Positions 8,784 through 17,504 of a DNA stretch of 53,927 nt are shown here, in pieces. The translations under genes and the position numbers were made by a program. Numbering within the stretch: the stretch's first letter is position 1; every line of letters begins with the position of its first letter. Under the pieces are notes generated by a model, which ran no database searches, was not told where the DNA came from, and was given only the letters and a program-made list of their open reading frames with translations. Origin of the DNA: an uncultured Saprospiraceae bacterium (GTDB taxonomy: Bacteria; Bacteroidota; Bacteroidia; Chitinophagales; Saprospiraceae); NCBI GenBank assembly GCA_938015805.1, contig CALLXF010000008.1, positions 1 to 53,927 on the forward strand. Reading direction: 5' to 3'.

Positions 8784-11120
8784 ATGAGAAGAATTCTATT
8801 ACTCTGTTTACTATTCATGGTAAGCACATTAGTAATCAGCCAAGACAACCTTAATAACAATAAGTTTAAACAACTAAAGGAAGAACTTCCTACACCTAAT
8901 AGTTATCGTTCCGCAGCCGGAGCCCCAGGACATGAATATTATCAGCAAGAAGCAGATTATAAAATGAAGCTTAGAATAGATGATGATACTCAGAAATTAT
9001 ATGGCGAAGAAACTATTACCTATCATAATAATTCGCCAGATGCTCTCTCCTACTTGTGGATGCAATTAGATCAAAATGTAAGAGCCAAAGATTCTGACTC
9101 TCATTTACTACGAGGAAGTAAAATCGACGATAATACTAATATTAAAAAGCTAGCGAATCTGACGTCTGATTTTGATGGTGGTTTTAAGATAGACTATGTA
9201 AAAGACCAGAGCAGAAAAGATCTAAAATATACCATTAATAAAACGATGATGCGTATAGATATGGATAAGCCCTTGGCATCTGGAAAGTCTTATACATTTA
9301 AGATAAAATGGTGGTACAATATAAACAATACCCGAAAGGATAGAGGAAGATCTGGTTTTGAGCATTTTGAAGAAGACGGAAATAACGTTTATGTCATAGC
9401 TCAATTTTTTCCAAGGATGTGTTCCTATAACGATGTTGAGGGATGGCAGAACAAACAGTTTCTCGGTAGAGGTGAATTTACCTTGATCTTCGGTGATTAT
9501 GATGTAGAAATAGAAGTACCGTCTGACCATTTGGTTGCATCTACGGGAGAATTGCAAAATGCAAATTCTATGATGACAGCTCCTCAGCGTAAAAGATGGA
9601 AGGAAGCCGCACGATCCTTAGAACAGCCAGTCACAATAGCTACACTGGAAGAAGCAGATAAAAGAATGGAAGGCAAATCTAAGTCATCTAAAACTTGGCA
9701 TTTTAAAGCAGAGAATGTTAGAGATTTTGCATTTGCAACTTCTCGCAGATTTATCTGGGATGCGATGGGAGTAAAAATGTCTGATGGAAGAACCGTCATG
9801 GCTCAGTCCATGTGGACTAAAGAAGGAGACTGTTTATGGAAAAAGTATTCCACTAAAGCAGTTGCTCATACAATAAAATGGTTCTCACATTACACATTTG
9901 ATTATCCTTATCCTGTGGCCTGGTCTATAGATGGCAATATGGGTATGGAGTATCCTATGATTTGTTTCAACTTTGGTAGATGTGAAGATGATGATACTTA
10001 CTCTCAAAGAATGAAGTACGGACATATAGGTGTTATTATTCACGAAGTCGGACATAACTGGTTTCCTATGATTGTAAATTCGGATGAGAGACAATGGACA
10101 TGGATGGATGAAGGACTATGTACTTATGTGCAATATCTGACTGAGCAACACTGGGAAAGAGATTATCCATCACGTCGGGGACCAGCACATCTCATTACTG
10201 GATATATGGGTGGAGATAAATCTAAAATATCACCGATTATGACTAATTCAGAAAGTATACATCAGTTTGGTAGTAATGCATATGGTAAACCTGCTACTGC
10301 TTTAAATATTCTTAGAGAGACAGTAGTAGGTAGAGAATTATTTGATTATGCGTTTAAAGAATATTCTAATCGATGGAAATTTAAACATCCTATGCCTGGA
10401 GATTTCTTTAGGACTTTAGAAGATGCAAGTGGGGTAGACTTAGACTGGTTCTGGAGAGGATGGTTTTACACCAATGATCATGTCGATCAAGCCATAACTT
10501 CTTTTAAACCATTTGAATTAGATAATATGGATCCTACTGTTACTATGAATGCAGCTAAAAAGAAAAGAGACGAAGGTCCTGTAAATATCAGTACGATTAG
10601 AAATAGAAAAGAAATCAAAGAAACTCTAAACGAGAAAGATCCAACTATAAATGATTTTTACACTTCCTATGACCCTCTAGAACCAAATGCAGTAGACGAA
10701 CAAGAATATTCAGAATATCTAGAAGGCTTATCAGAAAAGGAGAAAGAACTACTAAAAAATGGTAAGAAGTTTTATGAACTAAGCTTTGAGAATGTAGGAG
10801 GTCTAGTAATGCCTGTGATTTTTGATTTTGTTTATGAGGATGGTACTAGAGAAACATTTAGATTACCTGCAGAGATTTGGAAAACAGAATCTACTAAGTT
10901 TACCAAGGTTTTCCCTACAGATAAAAAAGTAGTAGAAGTTATTCTCGATCCATACTTAGAAGTTGCTGACGTAGATCGTAATAATAATTACTATCCTCCT
11001 AAAAAGGAGCTGAGTCGTTTTGATTTATTTCAGAAAAGTAAAAAACGTTCTAGAGAGAACCCAATGCAAAGGGCTAAGAGAGCAGAAGAGTTAAAAAAGA
11101 ATAAAGAAATTAAACCGTAG
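8784..11120 (+). CDS. M1 family zinc aminopeptidase
   Basis: The 778-residue protein starts with a signal peptide (about residues 1-19, ending ISQ). The gluzincin zinc site is complete: HEVGH at residues 420-424 and a Glu exactly 18 residues later (Glu443, WMDEG). The GMEYP segment just upstream (about residue 391) corresponds to the GxMEN-type exopeptidase motif that binds the peptide amino terminus. The family releases N-terminal residues from peptides; export suggests use of peptides in the periplasm. The C-terminus is highly basic (KKSKKRSRENP region) with no T9SS tail. It reads toward the candidate origin, against the local replication direction. The terminator is at 11171-11204. Confidence 0.9.
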   Translation: MRRILLLCLLFMVSTLVISQDNLNNNKFKQLKEELPTPNSYRSAAGAPGHEYYQQEADYKMKLRIDDDTQKLYGEETITYHNNSPDALSYLWMQLDQNVRAKDSDSHLLRGSKIDDNTNIKKLANLTSDFDGGFKIDYVKDQSRKDLKYTINKTMMRIDMDKPLASGKSYTFKIKWWYNINNTRKDRGRSGFEHFEEDGNNVYVIAQFFPRMCSYNDVEGWQNKQFLGRGEFTLIFGDYDVEIEVPSDHLVASTGELQNANSMMTAPQRKRWKEAARSLEQPVTIATLEEADKRMEGKSKSSKTWHFKAENVRDFAFATSRRFIWDAMGVKMSDGRTVMAQSMWTKEGDCLWKKYSTKAVAHTIKWFSHYTFDYPYPVAWSIDGNMGMEYPMICFNFGRCEDDDTYSQRMKYGHIGVIIHEVGHNWFPMIVNSDERQWTWMDEGLCTYVQYLTEQHWERDYPSRRGPAHLITGYMGGDKSKISPIMTNSESIHQFGSNAYGKPATALNILRETVVGRELFDYAFKEYSNRWKFKHPMPGDFFRTLEDASGVDLDWFWRGWFYTNDHVDQAITSFKPFELDNMDPTVTMNAAKKKRDEGPVNISTIRNRKEIKETLNEKDPTINDFYTSYDPLEPNAVDEQEYSEYLEGLSEKEKELLKNGKKFYELSFENVGGLVMPVIFDFVYEDGTRETFRLPAEIWKTESTKFTKVFPTDKKVVEVILDPYLEVADVDRNNNYYPPKKELSRFDLFQKSKKRSRENPMQRAKRAEELKKNKEIKP

Positions 11121-11170
11121 TGATTTAGAAAAAGTAATTACCCTTTGTAATACTAGAATTATAGATTTAA

Positions 11171-11204
11171 AAATAGCCTTACATTATGTAGGGCTATTTT
11201 TTTT
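11171..11204 (+). terminator. Terminator between convergent aminopeptidase and hydrolase genes
   Basis: AAATAGCC/GGCTATTT form the stem and eight T residues follow on the + strand. The stop codon of the leftward hydrolase gene (11184-11186) falls in the loop; AAA on the left side offers only a weak T-tract for the minus strand. Confidence 0.7.
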
Positions 11205-11972
11205 ACTAGGTATGTTTGACAAAAAATTACCGAGTATTCTATTAAACTCATCAGGATGTTCCATCATAGGTGCATGACCACATTTTTCTACAAAATGTAA
11301 CTCAGAACCTTTTATCAGTTCATTAAATTTATCCCCTACAAAGGGAGGAGTTATAGTATCTTCTTTTCCCCAAATAAGCAGGGTAGGACATGTTATCTCA
11401 TGCAACTTATCTTCTAAATTGTTTTTTATGGCTGATCTTGCTGTAGCGATAATATTAAGTGTTTTATTACGATCGTTCACAATTCCGTATACTTCATCTA
11501 CTAACTCCTTGGTCGCGATTTTAGGATCGTAAAAAGTAGATTCAGATTTCTTTTTTACAAACTCATAATTTCCTCTTGGTGGAAAAGTAGATCCTAGAGA
11601 ACTCTCAAACAAACCTGAACTTCCCGTAAGTGTAATAGAACAAACTTTTTCTTTATTCTGTAAAGCATAGAGTATACATAAATGGCCTCCTAAAGAATTA
11701 CCGAGAATGTGCACCTTATCAAATCCTTTAAAACTTACAAATTCCTCTACTGCTTTAACTAGACTTAAAAGATTTAGTTCTTTAAATGGAATTTCAAAAA
11801 TCGGTAGGATCGGAACTACCACATTATAGTCGGACTTAAAATTATTAATGATCCCTTGGAAATTACTTAAAGCTCCAAATAAACCATGTAACAGTAATAA
11901 AACTTCACCCTCAGTATCTGACTCCACATATGTAAAACCATTCTCCTCTTTAATTAAATCTTTAAAATCCAT
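11184..11972 (-). CDS. Alpha/beta hydrolase
   Basis: The canonical triad is visible: nucleophile Ser93 in GNSLGGH, Asp205 in WGKEDTITP and His233 in CGHAPMMEHP, with the oxyanion motif LLHGLFG at about residues 28-33. Length (262) fits the single-domain MhpC/BioH-like group of esterases and C-C hydrolases. There is no signal peptide, so it is cytoplasmic. It lies 36 bp downstream of the heme A synthase gene on the same strand and may be cotranscribed. The substrate is not deducible from sequence. Confidence 0.85.
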   Translation of the reverse strand: MDFKDLIKEENGFTYVESDTEGEVLLLLHGLFGALSNFQGIINNFKSDYNVVVPILPIFEIPFKELNLLSLVKAVEEFVSFKGFDKVHILGNSLGGHLCILYALQNKEKVCSITLTGSSGLFESSLGSTFPPRGNYEFVKKKSESTFYDPKIATKELVDEVYGIVNDRNKTLNIIATARSAIKNNLEDKLHEITCPTLLIWGKEDTITPPFVGDKFNELIKGSELHFVEKCGHAPMMEHPDEFNRILGNFLSNIPSKKNSPT

Positions 11973-12008
11973 ATAATATATTAAGCTAAACCAAATCTAA
12001 AATAGAAC

Positions 12009-13070
12009 TTATCCTTGTCTTTTAAACATATAGTTATGAAATAAACATACTCCTAGTAAAATAACAGCTAATCCTTGATGCATAGCTCCTAACTCCACAG
12101 GAATAGAACCTTTACAATTTACTAAAGTAACAATCCCCAGTACTACTTGACTTATTAACAGACTTATAAAGAATATTGCAGAAACACTTTTATCATTCAA
12201 TTTTAAAGTATAAAATGATTTTATAAATATATATAAACCACTGATTGTCAGTACATAAGCTAAAGATCTATGGATTACTTGAATCAATGAGGGTAAAAGT
12301 GTATTCTGATCATAATTATTGAAGTTATCCACAGTATATTGACTTATGTCGAAAACTATCTGTGGAATAAATTCGCCATTCATATCTGGCCAGGTAGGAT
12401 AAAATAATCCAGCTTTCATACCGGACATTACTCCACCAAAAAATATCTGTATTGCGAGCAAAACTGTAAACCATGAAAAATATCGTTTAATAGTAGAACT
12501 CACATTTATTTGCCTGATATTAAAAGCGTAAAAACAAGTCCACAGCATCATAGCGAAAACTGAAATACCAATACACAAATGCATAGCCAACTTATAAGCA
12601 TTTACCCAAGGTCTCTCAATCAGACCACTAGCTACCATGATCCACCCAAATGTTGCCGCTAAAGCTGCAAGTAATATGACTATTCCTAATCTCTTTAATA
12701 AAGGTTTATCTACCCACTTTAATGCCATAAACAACAAGCAAGGAAATAAAAATACAAACCCCATCAATCGTGCCCATAATCTATGTATGTATTCCCAGAA
12801 ATAAATAAATTTAAAAGTGCCACTGGTAAATATATTACCCATCTCCATATCCAAATTTATCTTCTCATACTGCGGAGTTTTTTTATATTCCTCAAACTCG
12901 ATCTGCCAAGATGCATCAGTCATAGGTGGAAGAGTACCTGTTATAATTTCCCACTTTGTAATAGATAATCCAGATCCTGTTAATCTTGTAATACCACCTA
13001 CTACAATCTGCATAAACAGCATAAATAAACCTAATAGCAACCAGACTTTTACAAACTTATTATACCGCAT
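12009..13070 (-). CDS. ctaA: Heme A synthase, COX15/CtaA family
   Basis: Heme A synthase oxidises the methyl group of heme O to formyl, giving heme A for cytochrome oxidases. The protein is an eight-helix membrane protein with the N-terminal GGITRLTGSGLSITKWE signature and four heme-liganding histidines in the expected contexts: His96 (EYIHRLWAR), His164 (AMHLCIG), His267 (VIHRSLAY) and His331 (AMHQGLAV). At 353 residues it matches the alpha-proteobacterial/mitochondrial-type length. The gene is the first leftward gene from the candidate origin. No cytochrome oxidase genes are in view. Confidence 0.92.
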   Translation of the reverse strand: MRYNKFVKVWLLLGLFMLFMQIVVGGITRLTGSGLSITKWEIITGTLPPMTDASWQIEFEEYKKTPQYEKINLDMEMGNIFTSGTFKFIYFWEYIHRLWARLMGFVFLFPCLLFMALKWVDKPLLKRLGIVILLAALAATFGWIMVASGLIERPWVNAYKLAMHLCIGISVFAMMLWTCFYAFNIRQINVSSTIKRYFSWFTVLLAIQIFFGGVMSGMKAGLFYPTWPDMNGEFIPQIVFDISQYTVDNFNNYDQNTLLPSLIQVIHRSLAYVLTISGLYIFIKSFYTLKLNDKSVSAIFFISLLISQVVLGIVTLVNCKGSIPVELGAMHQGLAVILLGVCLFHNYMFKRQG

Positions 13071-13179
13071 CGATTCCTTTTACGAGAACAAAGAAAATGA
13101 AAATATTGATCAAAAAATTCCCCCTCTCCTTATTTATAATAATTCAAATTTCAAACTTTTCTATTATTATTATTAAGGG

Positions 13180-13199
13180 TGTTAATATGTGTACAACCT
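13180..13199. repeat. Origin-region direct repeat, copy 1
   Basis: TGTTAATATGTGTACAACCT contains the first DnaA-like box. It repeats at 13302-13321 with two differences, both inside the box. Confidence 0.75.
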
Positions 13200-13301
13200 T
13201 ATAGATCAAACTATGGTTTTCTGCTTTTCTACAGTTATTCTATTTTAGAAAGAGTATAAATAGAATCTTCTCTATTCTTAATCAGGTAATTAACATCATA
13301 A

Positions 13302-13321
13302 TGTTAATATGTGCATAACCT
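13302..13321. repeat. Origin-region direct repeat, copy 2
   Basis: TGTTAATATGTGCATAACCT is the same unit as 13180-13199, 122 bp apart, and carries a TTATGCACA box on the minus strand. Confidence 0.75.
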
Positions 13322-13554
13322 AGTGTGGAATATAATTATAAAAGGTGATTACTGTATAACACCTTTACAAGCTCTGAAAAAATGACTACAAAAAATACAT
13401 ATATATATAATTTATATATTTTAGATGGCGATTGTCTATTACTCTGAGCTTATACACAGTTATTCACTAAATCTTTGTGTATAAAGAATAAATAGTCCTT
13501 CTGAAAATAAGATATTTACACTTTATATAAAAACATAATGTTTATAACTATCCT

Positions 13555-14013
13555 ATGCGGGTAATCGTACAACGAGTATTGCAATCTTCTGTAAGTATAG
13601 ATAACAAGGTGCACAATGCCATAGAACAAGGTATTTTATTGTTACTCGGAATAGAAAATAATGATAGTACGGAAGATATAAACTGGCTAATTCAAAAAGT
13701 TATTAATCTAAGGATATTTAATGACGATCAAGGAAGAATGAATATTTCTATAAAAGATATGGGAGGGAGTATTTTAGTAATTTCTCAGTTTACATTGTAT
13801 GCATCTACTAAGAAAGGAAACCGACCTTCTTATATAGCTGCAGCTAAACCGGGTATAGCTATTCCGCTATACGAGGATTTTGTAGATAGATTATCATTAG
13901 AAATAGGAGTTGATCAGGTAAAAACTGGAATATTCGGAGCAGATATGAAAATATCTTTAATAAATGATGGTCCAGTTACTATAATTATGGACAGTAAAAA
14001 TAAAGACTTTTAA
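13555..14013 (+). CDS. dtd: D-aminoacyl-tRNA deacylase
   Basis: Dtd hydrolyses D-amino acids (and glycine mischarged on tRNA-Ala) from tRNA. The 152-residue length is typical. Both family motifs are intact: SQFTL at residues 77-81 and N-x-GPVT at 137-142, which form the chiral proofreading site across the dimer. It is the first rightward gene next to the candidate origin and is followed after 1 bp by the MazG-like gene, so the two are probably cotranscribed. Confidence 0.95.
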   Translation: MRVIVQRVLQSSVSIDNKVHNAIEQGILLLLGIENNDSTEDINWLIQKVINLRIFNDDQGRMNISIKDMGGSILVISQFTLYASTKKGNRPSYIAAAKPGIAIPLYEDFVDRLSLEIGVDQVKTGIFGADMKISLINDGPVTIIMDSKNKDF

Positions 14014-14014
14014 A

Positions 14015-14353
14015 GTGGATATAAAGGAGGCACAGCAACGAGTAGATTTATGGATTAAACAGTATGGTGTTAAGTATTTTTCAGAACTAACTAATACAGT
14101 AATATTAACAGAGGAGGTAGGGGAGTTCGCAAAAATTATTGCTCGTAAATATGGAGAGCAATCTTTTAAAACTAAGGAAAAAGAAGCTAGTGCTACGCAA
14201 GACCTAGAAGAAGAGATGGCAGATATATTTTTTGTATTAATCTGCCTAGCAAATCAAATGAATATAGATTTAAATACTGCCTTTTTAAAAACGATAGAGA
14301 AAAAAACAATTAGAGATAAGGACAGGCATATCATGAATAAAAAATTACTGTAG
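14015..14353 (+). CDS. MazG-like nucleotide pyrophosphohydrolase
   Basis: This single-domain all-alpha NTP pyrophosphohydrolase carries the metal-binding E-x-x-E...E-x-x-D motif: EEVGE at residues 33-37 and EEEMAD at 65-70. Such enzymes cleave (d)NTPs to monophosphate and pyrophosphate and are thought to clean unwanted nucleotides. The start is a GTG at 14015, one base after the dtd stop; no ATG lies upstream in frame. The length (112) fits the small MazG-like group rather than full two-domain MazG. The exact nucleotide is unknown. Confidence 0.88.
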   Translation: MDIKEAQQRVDLWIKQYGVKYFSELTNTVILTEEVGEFAKIIARKYGEQSFKTKEKEASATQDLEEEMADIFFVLICLANQMNIDLNTAFLKTIEKKTIRDKDRHIMNKKLL

Positions 14354-14369
14354 TGTCTAAATTAATAAG

Positions 14370-15425
14370 ATGAGTCTAGAAGATAAAGAGGGCATTTTTA
14401 TAAAATTAGTAAAAAAGAAAACAGCTCTTTTTAGTATTCTTTTTTTGAGTGTACTGTTTATCTTATCTATATTTTCTTATTTCATTATTAATGATAATAC
14501 ACCAGATAGTAATAATCAGCAGTTAGAGATTGCTTTAAAACCACCAGGTTTTAGAACGGATATTTTATTGGCTCCTAAGCCAAATAAAAATAAGACAAAT
14601 ATATTCCAGCAATTAGTAAATGGCTCTCCTTCCTCTTATGATGAGATACCTTTTAAAAATATCACAGAGTTAGAAGGTTCTTATCGTTTAGTCAGTCATA
14701 TAGACAGGTTAAGATTTATTCCAATAAAGCAAACTACTATAACTAATAAAACTTATTGGTTAGGAACTGATAAATTTGGGCGAGACATACTTAGCCGACT
14801 TATTTTAGGAATAAGGATCTCTCTCGTAATAGGACTGATGGCTGTGTGTATCTCTTTAATAATAGGAATCGCGATCGGAGCAGCAGGAGGATATTTAGGG
14901 GGATGGGTAGATAAAGCCGTTATGTACCTAATAAATATAACATGGTCGATACCCACTTTACTTTTAGTATTTGCGATAGTTATTGCTTTTGGGAGAGGAT
15001 TTTATATCATTTTTCTTGCCGTCGGACTTACGTTATGGGTAGATGTTGCTAGATTAGTAAGAGGACAAGTTCTGAAAATAAAGGAAGAAGAATTTATAAC
15101 AGCAGCCAGAAGTTTATCTTATTCTTCATTTAGGGTCATCCGTAAACATATAATACCTAATATTATAGGACCGTTATTAGTCATCGCGGCTACAAATTTT
15201 GCTGTAGCCATACTAATTGAGGCGGGATTGAGTTATTTAGGTTTTGGGATACAACCACCAGCCCCTTCTGTAGGTAATATGCTTAACGAAAATTATGGGT
15301 ATGCAATTAGTGGGAAACCTTTTTTAGCAATTATACCTGCTCTGACGATTATGACGATGGTTTTAGCATTTAATTTAATAGGTTCAGGACTAAGAGATAT
15401 CTTAGATGTAAAATCTATAGACTGA
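14370..15425 (+). CDS. Orphan peptide/nickel-type ABC transporter permease (OppC/DppC-like)
   Basis: This is an inner-membrane permease of the dipeptide/oligopeptide C-type family. Features are an N-terminal membrane helix (about residues 14-38), an extended periplasmic region (about 40-128), the family signature GTDKFGRDILSRLI, five further helices and an EAA loop (EEEFITAARSLS) for coupling to the ATPase, with a C-terminal LSYLGFG stretch. The usual partners (B-type permease, ATPases, binding protein) are not adjacent, so it must pair with proteins encoded elsewhere. It lies 16 bp after the MazG-like gene and 10 bp before the phosphatase gene, in a co-directional run. Substrate unknown. Confidence 0.85.
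   Translation: MSLEDKEGIFIKLVKKKTALFSILFLSVLFILSIFSYFIINDNTPDSNNQQLEIALKPPGFRTDILLAPKPNKNKTNIFQQLVNGSPSSYDEIPFKNITELEGSYRLVSHIDRLRFIPIKQTTITNKTYWLGTDKFGRDILSRLILGIRISLVIGLMAVCISLIIGIAIGAAGGYLGGWVDKAVMYLINITWSIPTLLLVFAIVIAFGRGFYIIFLAVGLTLWVDVARLVRGQVLKIKEEEFITAARSLSYSSFRVIRKHIIPNIIGPLLVIAATNFAVAILIEAGLSYLGFGIQPPAPSVGNMLNENYGYAISGKPFLAIIPALTIMTMVLAFNLIGSGLRDILDVKSID
14568..14583. repeat. Related palindrome TTGGC-N6-GCCAA
   Basis: TTGGCTCCTAAGCCAA within the permease gene has the same arms as the TTGGC-N4-GCCAA family with a 6-base centre. Confidence 0.5.
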
Positions 15426-15435
15426 TCAGAAACAA

Positions 15436-16662
15436 ATGAACACGAGAGATTTAGCCATACTAGAAAAATTAGAAAAAGAACTCAGTTTAAAAGAGCTGCA
15501 GATCAAGAGTTTATTGACCATTACACAGGCAATAAATGATAATGTCTCTGCAGAAGGTCTTTATAATATGTATTCTAATTTTCTAAGTTGGGATATGGGT
15601 ATCGAGCAAATGGCTTTATTTATTCAAAGCAAAGAAGAATGGGACTGTGTCTGTCAGATAAATTATAAGCGTAAATCCCATAAAGCTCTCACAAAAGAAA
15701 TATTGAAATATGAGAGGTTACACACAGTAAAAGAGGATGATCAAGAGATATTACAATCGTTTGATATCATTATACCTGTCTATCATAAAAAAGAGCCTAT
15801 TGCTTTTAGTCTTATAGGAGGAATAAAGGATAAAGAAGATCTCTACAATAAAATACAATTTATCACCACGATTACTAATATTATCGCTGTAGCCCTAGAG
15901 AATAAACGACTATTTAATCGTCGGCTAGAACAAGAACAACTCAAAAAAGAAATAGAACTAGCCAGTGGTGTGCAAAAGATGCTTATACCAGAAAGCTTAC
16001 CTGATTATAAAAATTATCAGATCGCGAGTATTTATAAACCCCATTCTAACATAGGTGGAGATTACTTAGATTATATAGAGTTTGATAAAAATAAATTTGC
16101 TTTCTGTATCGCAGATATCTCAGGTAAAGGTGTACCAGCAGCTCTATTAATGGCAAATTTCCAAGCCATAGTTCAGAGCCTAATACATCAATATAGAGAC
16201 TTAGAAACTTTTGTATTTGCACTTAATCAAGCCGTGTACAGAATCACCAAAAGTGATAAATACATTACCTTTTTTATTGCACAGGTAGATTTAAAAAAGA
16301 AATCTCTTACTTATATAAACGCTGGACATTATCCACCTTTACTTACATCAGGAAATGATATTATTAGGTTATCAGAAGGTTGCACTGTGATAGGTGCTTT
16401 TGAGAAATTACCAGAAATAAAAGAAGAGACTATTTATTTAAAGAAAGATACGACCATACTGAGTTTTACAGATGGTCTCGCTGATCTAAAAAATAAGAAA
16501 GGAGAATTTTTTGAAGATGATAGGATAGAAGGCTTTCTAAGAAAAAATTCTAAGCATAATGTTCATGACTTCAATGATAAACTTCTAAAAGAAATTGATA
16601 GTTTTAAAGGAGATACAGCGTATGTAGATGATATAGCAATAATGACCTGTAAGATTAATTAA
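15436..16662 (+). CDS. PP2C/SpoIIE-type serine phosphatase with N-terminal GAF-like region
   Basis: Residues about 1-165 form a GAF-like sensory region, followed by a short helical linker (LEQEQLKKEIELASGVQ). The C-terminal catalytic domain (about 190-405) has the expected PPM motifs: GGDYLDYIEF, ADISGKGVPAALLMA, NAGHYPP, SFTDGLAD and VDDIAIM, with the metal-binding Asp residues present. RsbU/SpoIIE-type phosphatases dephosphorylate anti-sigma antagonists in partner-switching stress pathways. No STAS antagonist or kinase gene lies next to it, so the target is not shown by context. No membrane segment is visible; it is likely cytosolic. Its stop overlaps the next start by one base (TAATG). Confidence 0.88.
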   Translation: MNTRDLAILEKLEKELSLKELQIKSLLTITQAINDNVSAEGLYNMYSNFLSWDMGIEQMALFIQSKEEWDCVCQINYKRKSHKALTKEILKYERLHTVKEDDQEILQSFDIIIPVYHKKEPIAFSLIGGIKDKEDLYNKIQFITTITNIIAVALENKRLFNRRLEQEQLKKEIELASGVQKMLIPESLPDYKNYQIASIYKPHSNIGGDYLDYIEFDKNKFAFCIADISGKGVPAALLMANFQAIVQSLIHQYRDLETFVFALNQAVYRITKSDKYITFFIAQVDLKKKSLTYINAGHYPPLLTSGNDIIRLSEGCTVIGAFEKLPEIKEETIYLKKDTTILSFTDGLADLKNKKGEFFEDDRIEGFLRKNSKHNVHDFNDKLLKEIDSFKGDTAYVDDIAIMTCKIN

Positions 16663-17459
16663 TGGCAAGAAAGACTATATATAAGGAACGTTCTAGGATA
16701 TCCGCAGCATTTTTAGCTTTTTTTGGAGGCTTTATAGGTTTACATAAATTCTATCTTAGAGACACAGGTGGAGGTATATTTTTTATCATGATGGCTATCG
16801 TCACGAGTAATATGTTTTATGGGTTTCCATTATCTGCGATACTAGGAGTTTTTGATGCGATGAAATTGATGATGATGCCTGACTCAGAATTTGATAGAAA
16901 ATATAATAGACATCTACTTAAACAAAATAGATCCTACAGACAGACACCTCAAAGAAAAGTAGTCCAGAAAAAAACAAAAAGAGTTAGAAACAATCCATTT
17001 AAAAAAAGTGGTATAAAAAAGTATAAGGAGTATGCTTTAGAAGAAGCAATAGAAGACTTTAAAAAGGCACTAGAGATAGATGCTACAGATGAGGAAATAC
17101 ACTTTGATCTGGCTGGAGCCTATTCCCTTACGGAGAAAAAAGATCTAGCCTTTTTCCATCTTGCAAAAGCTGTAGAATTAGGTTTTAAAGATTTCGACAA
17201 AATCCAATCACACGATGATCTGGCTTTTATAAGGATACAACCCGAGTTTGAAGTGTTTAAGAAGAATAATTATTCAAATTATTCTAAATCAACAGGTAAA
17301 ATTAAAGCTGAAGAAAGTCCTCGTCCTAAAGAAAATTTACTTGATAACGACCTACTATTGTCACAACTAAATAAACTCAAAGAACTAAGAGATAAAGGTG
17401 TATTGACAGAAAGAGATTATGTCTCCGAGACGCGTAAATTAACAAGAAAACGATCCTAG
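16662..17459 (+). CDS. TM2 domain protein with TPR-like and SHOCT-like parts
   Basis: Residues about 10-72 are a TM2 domain: a basic N-terminus, FFGGFIGLHKFYL, a GGG turn and a second helix ending GVFDAMKLMMM. A basic linker follows, then a TPR-like helical pair (EEAIEDFKKALEIDATDEE..., about 125-185) and a C-terminal SHOCT-like segment (LNKLKELRDKGVLTERDYV). The known TM2 family has no settled role; a membrane-tethered scaffold is an inference. It overlaps the phosphatase gene by one base, which suggests translational coupling and a possible functional link. Confidence 0.8.
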   Translation: MARKTIYKERSRISAAFLAFFGGFIGLHKFYLRDTGGGIFFIMMAIVTSNMFYGFPLSAILGVFDAMKLMMMPDSEFDRKYNRHLLKQNRSYRQTPQRKVVQKKTKRVRNNPFKKSGIKKYKEYALEEAIEDFKKALEIDATDEEIHFDLAGAYSLTEKKDLAFFHLAKAVELGFKDFDKIQSHDDLAFIRIQPEFEVFKKNNYSNYSKSTGKIKAEESPRPKENLLDNDLLLSQLNKLKELRDKGVLTERDYVSETRKLTRKRS

Positions 17460-17504
17460 ATCAACAAATCATCGACTACTAACGTCTTATAACAAAGAAA
17501 AACA

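Larger units (their letters stand above)
13071..13554. other. Candidate replication origin (oriC) gap
   Basis: This 484-bp divergent intergenic stretch has no convincing gene. Five DnaA-box-like 9-mers cluster in it: TTGTACACA (minus strand, 13188-13196), TTATGCACA (minus, 13310-13318), TTATACACA (plus, 13450-13458), TTATTCACT (plus, 13460-13468) and TTATACACA (minus, 13476-13484). An AT-only tract at about 13395-13423 could be the unwinding element. A hairpin AAAGGTG/CACCTTT lies at 13341-13366. Genes on both sides point away from it, and parS-like sites lie 4.5-5 kb to the left. DnaA-box clustering plus AT-rich DNA is the usual signature of an origin; function is inferred. Confidence 0.72.

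Noticed and set aside
12817-13176. Plus-strand open frame overlapping the N-terminal part of ctaA and reaching into the origin gap
   Set aside because: It lies opposite a confident heme A synthase gene, has no recognisable motif and reads as a shadow of the coding strand.
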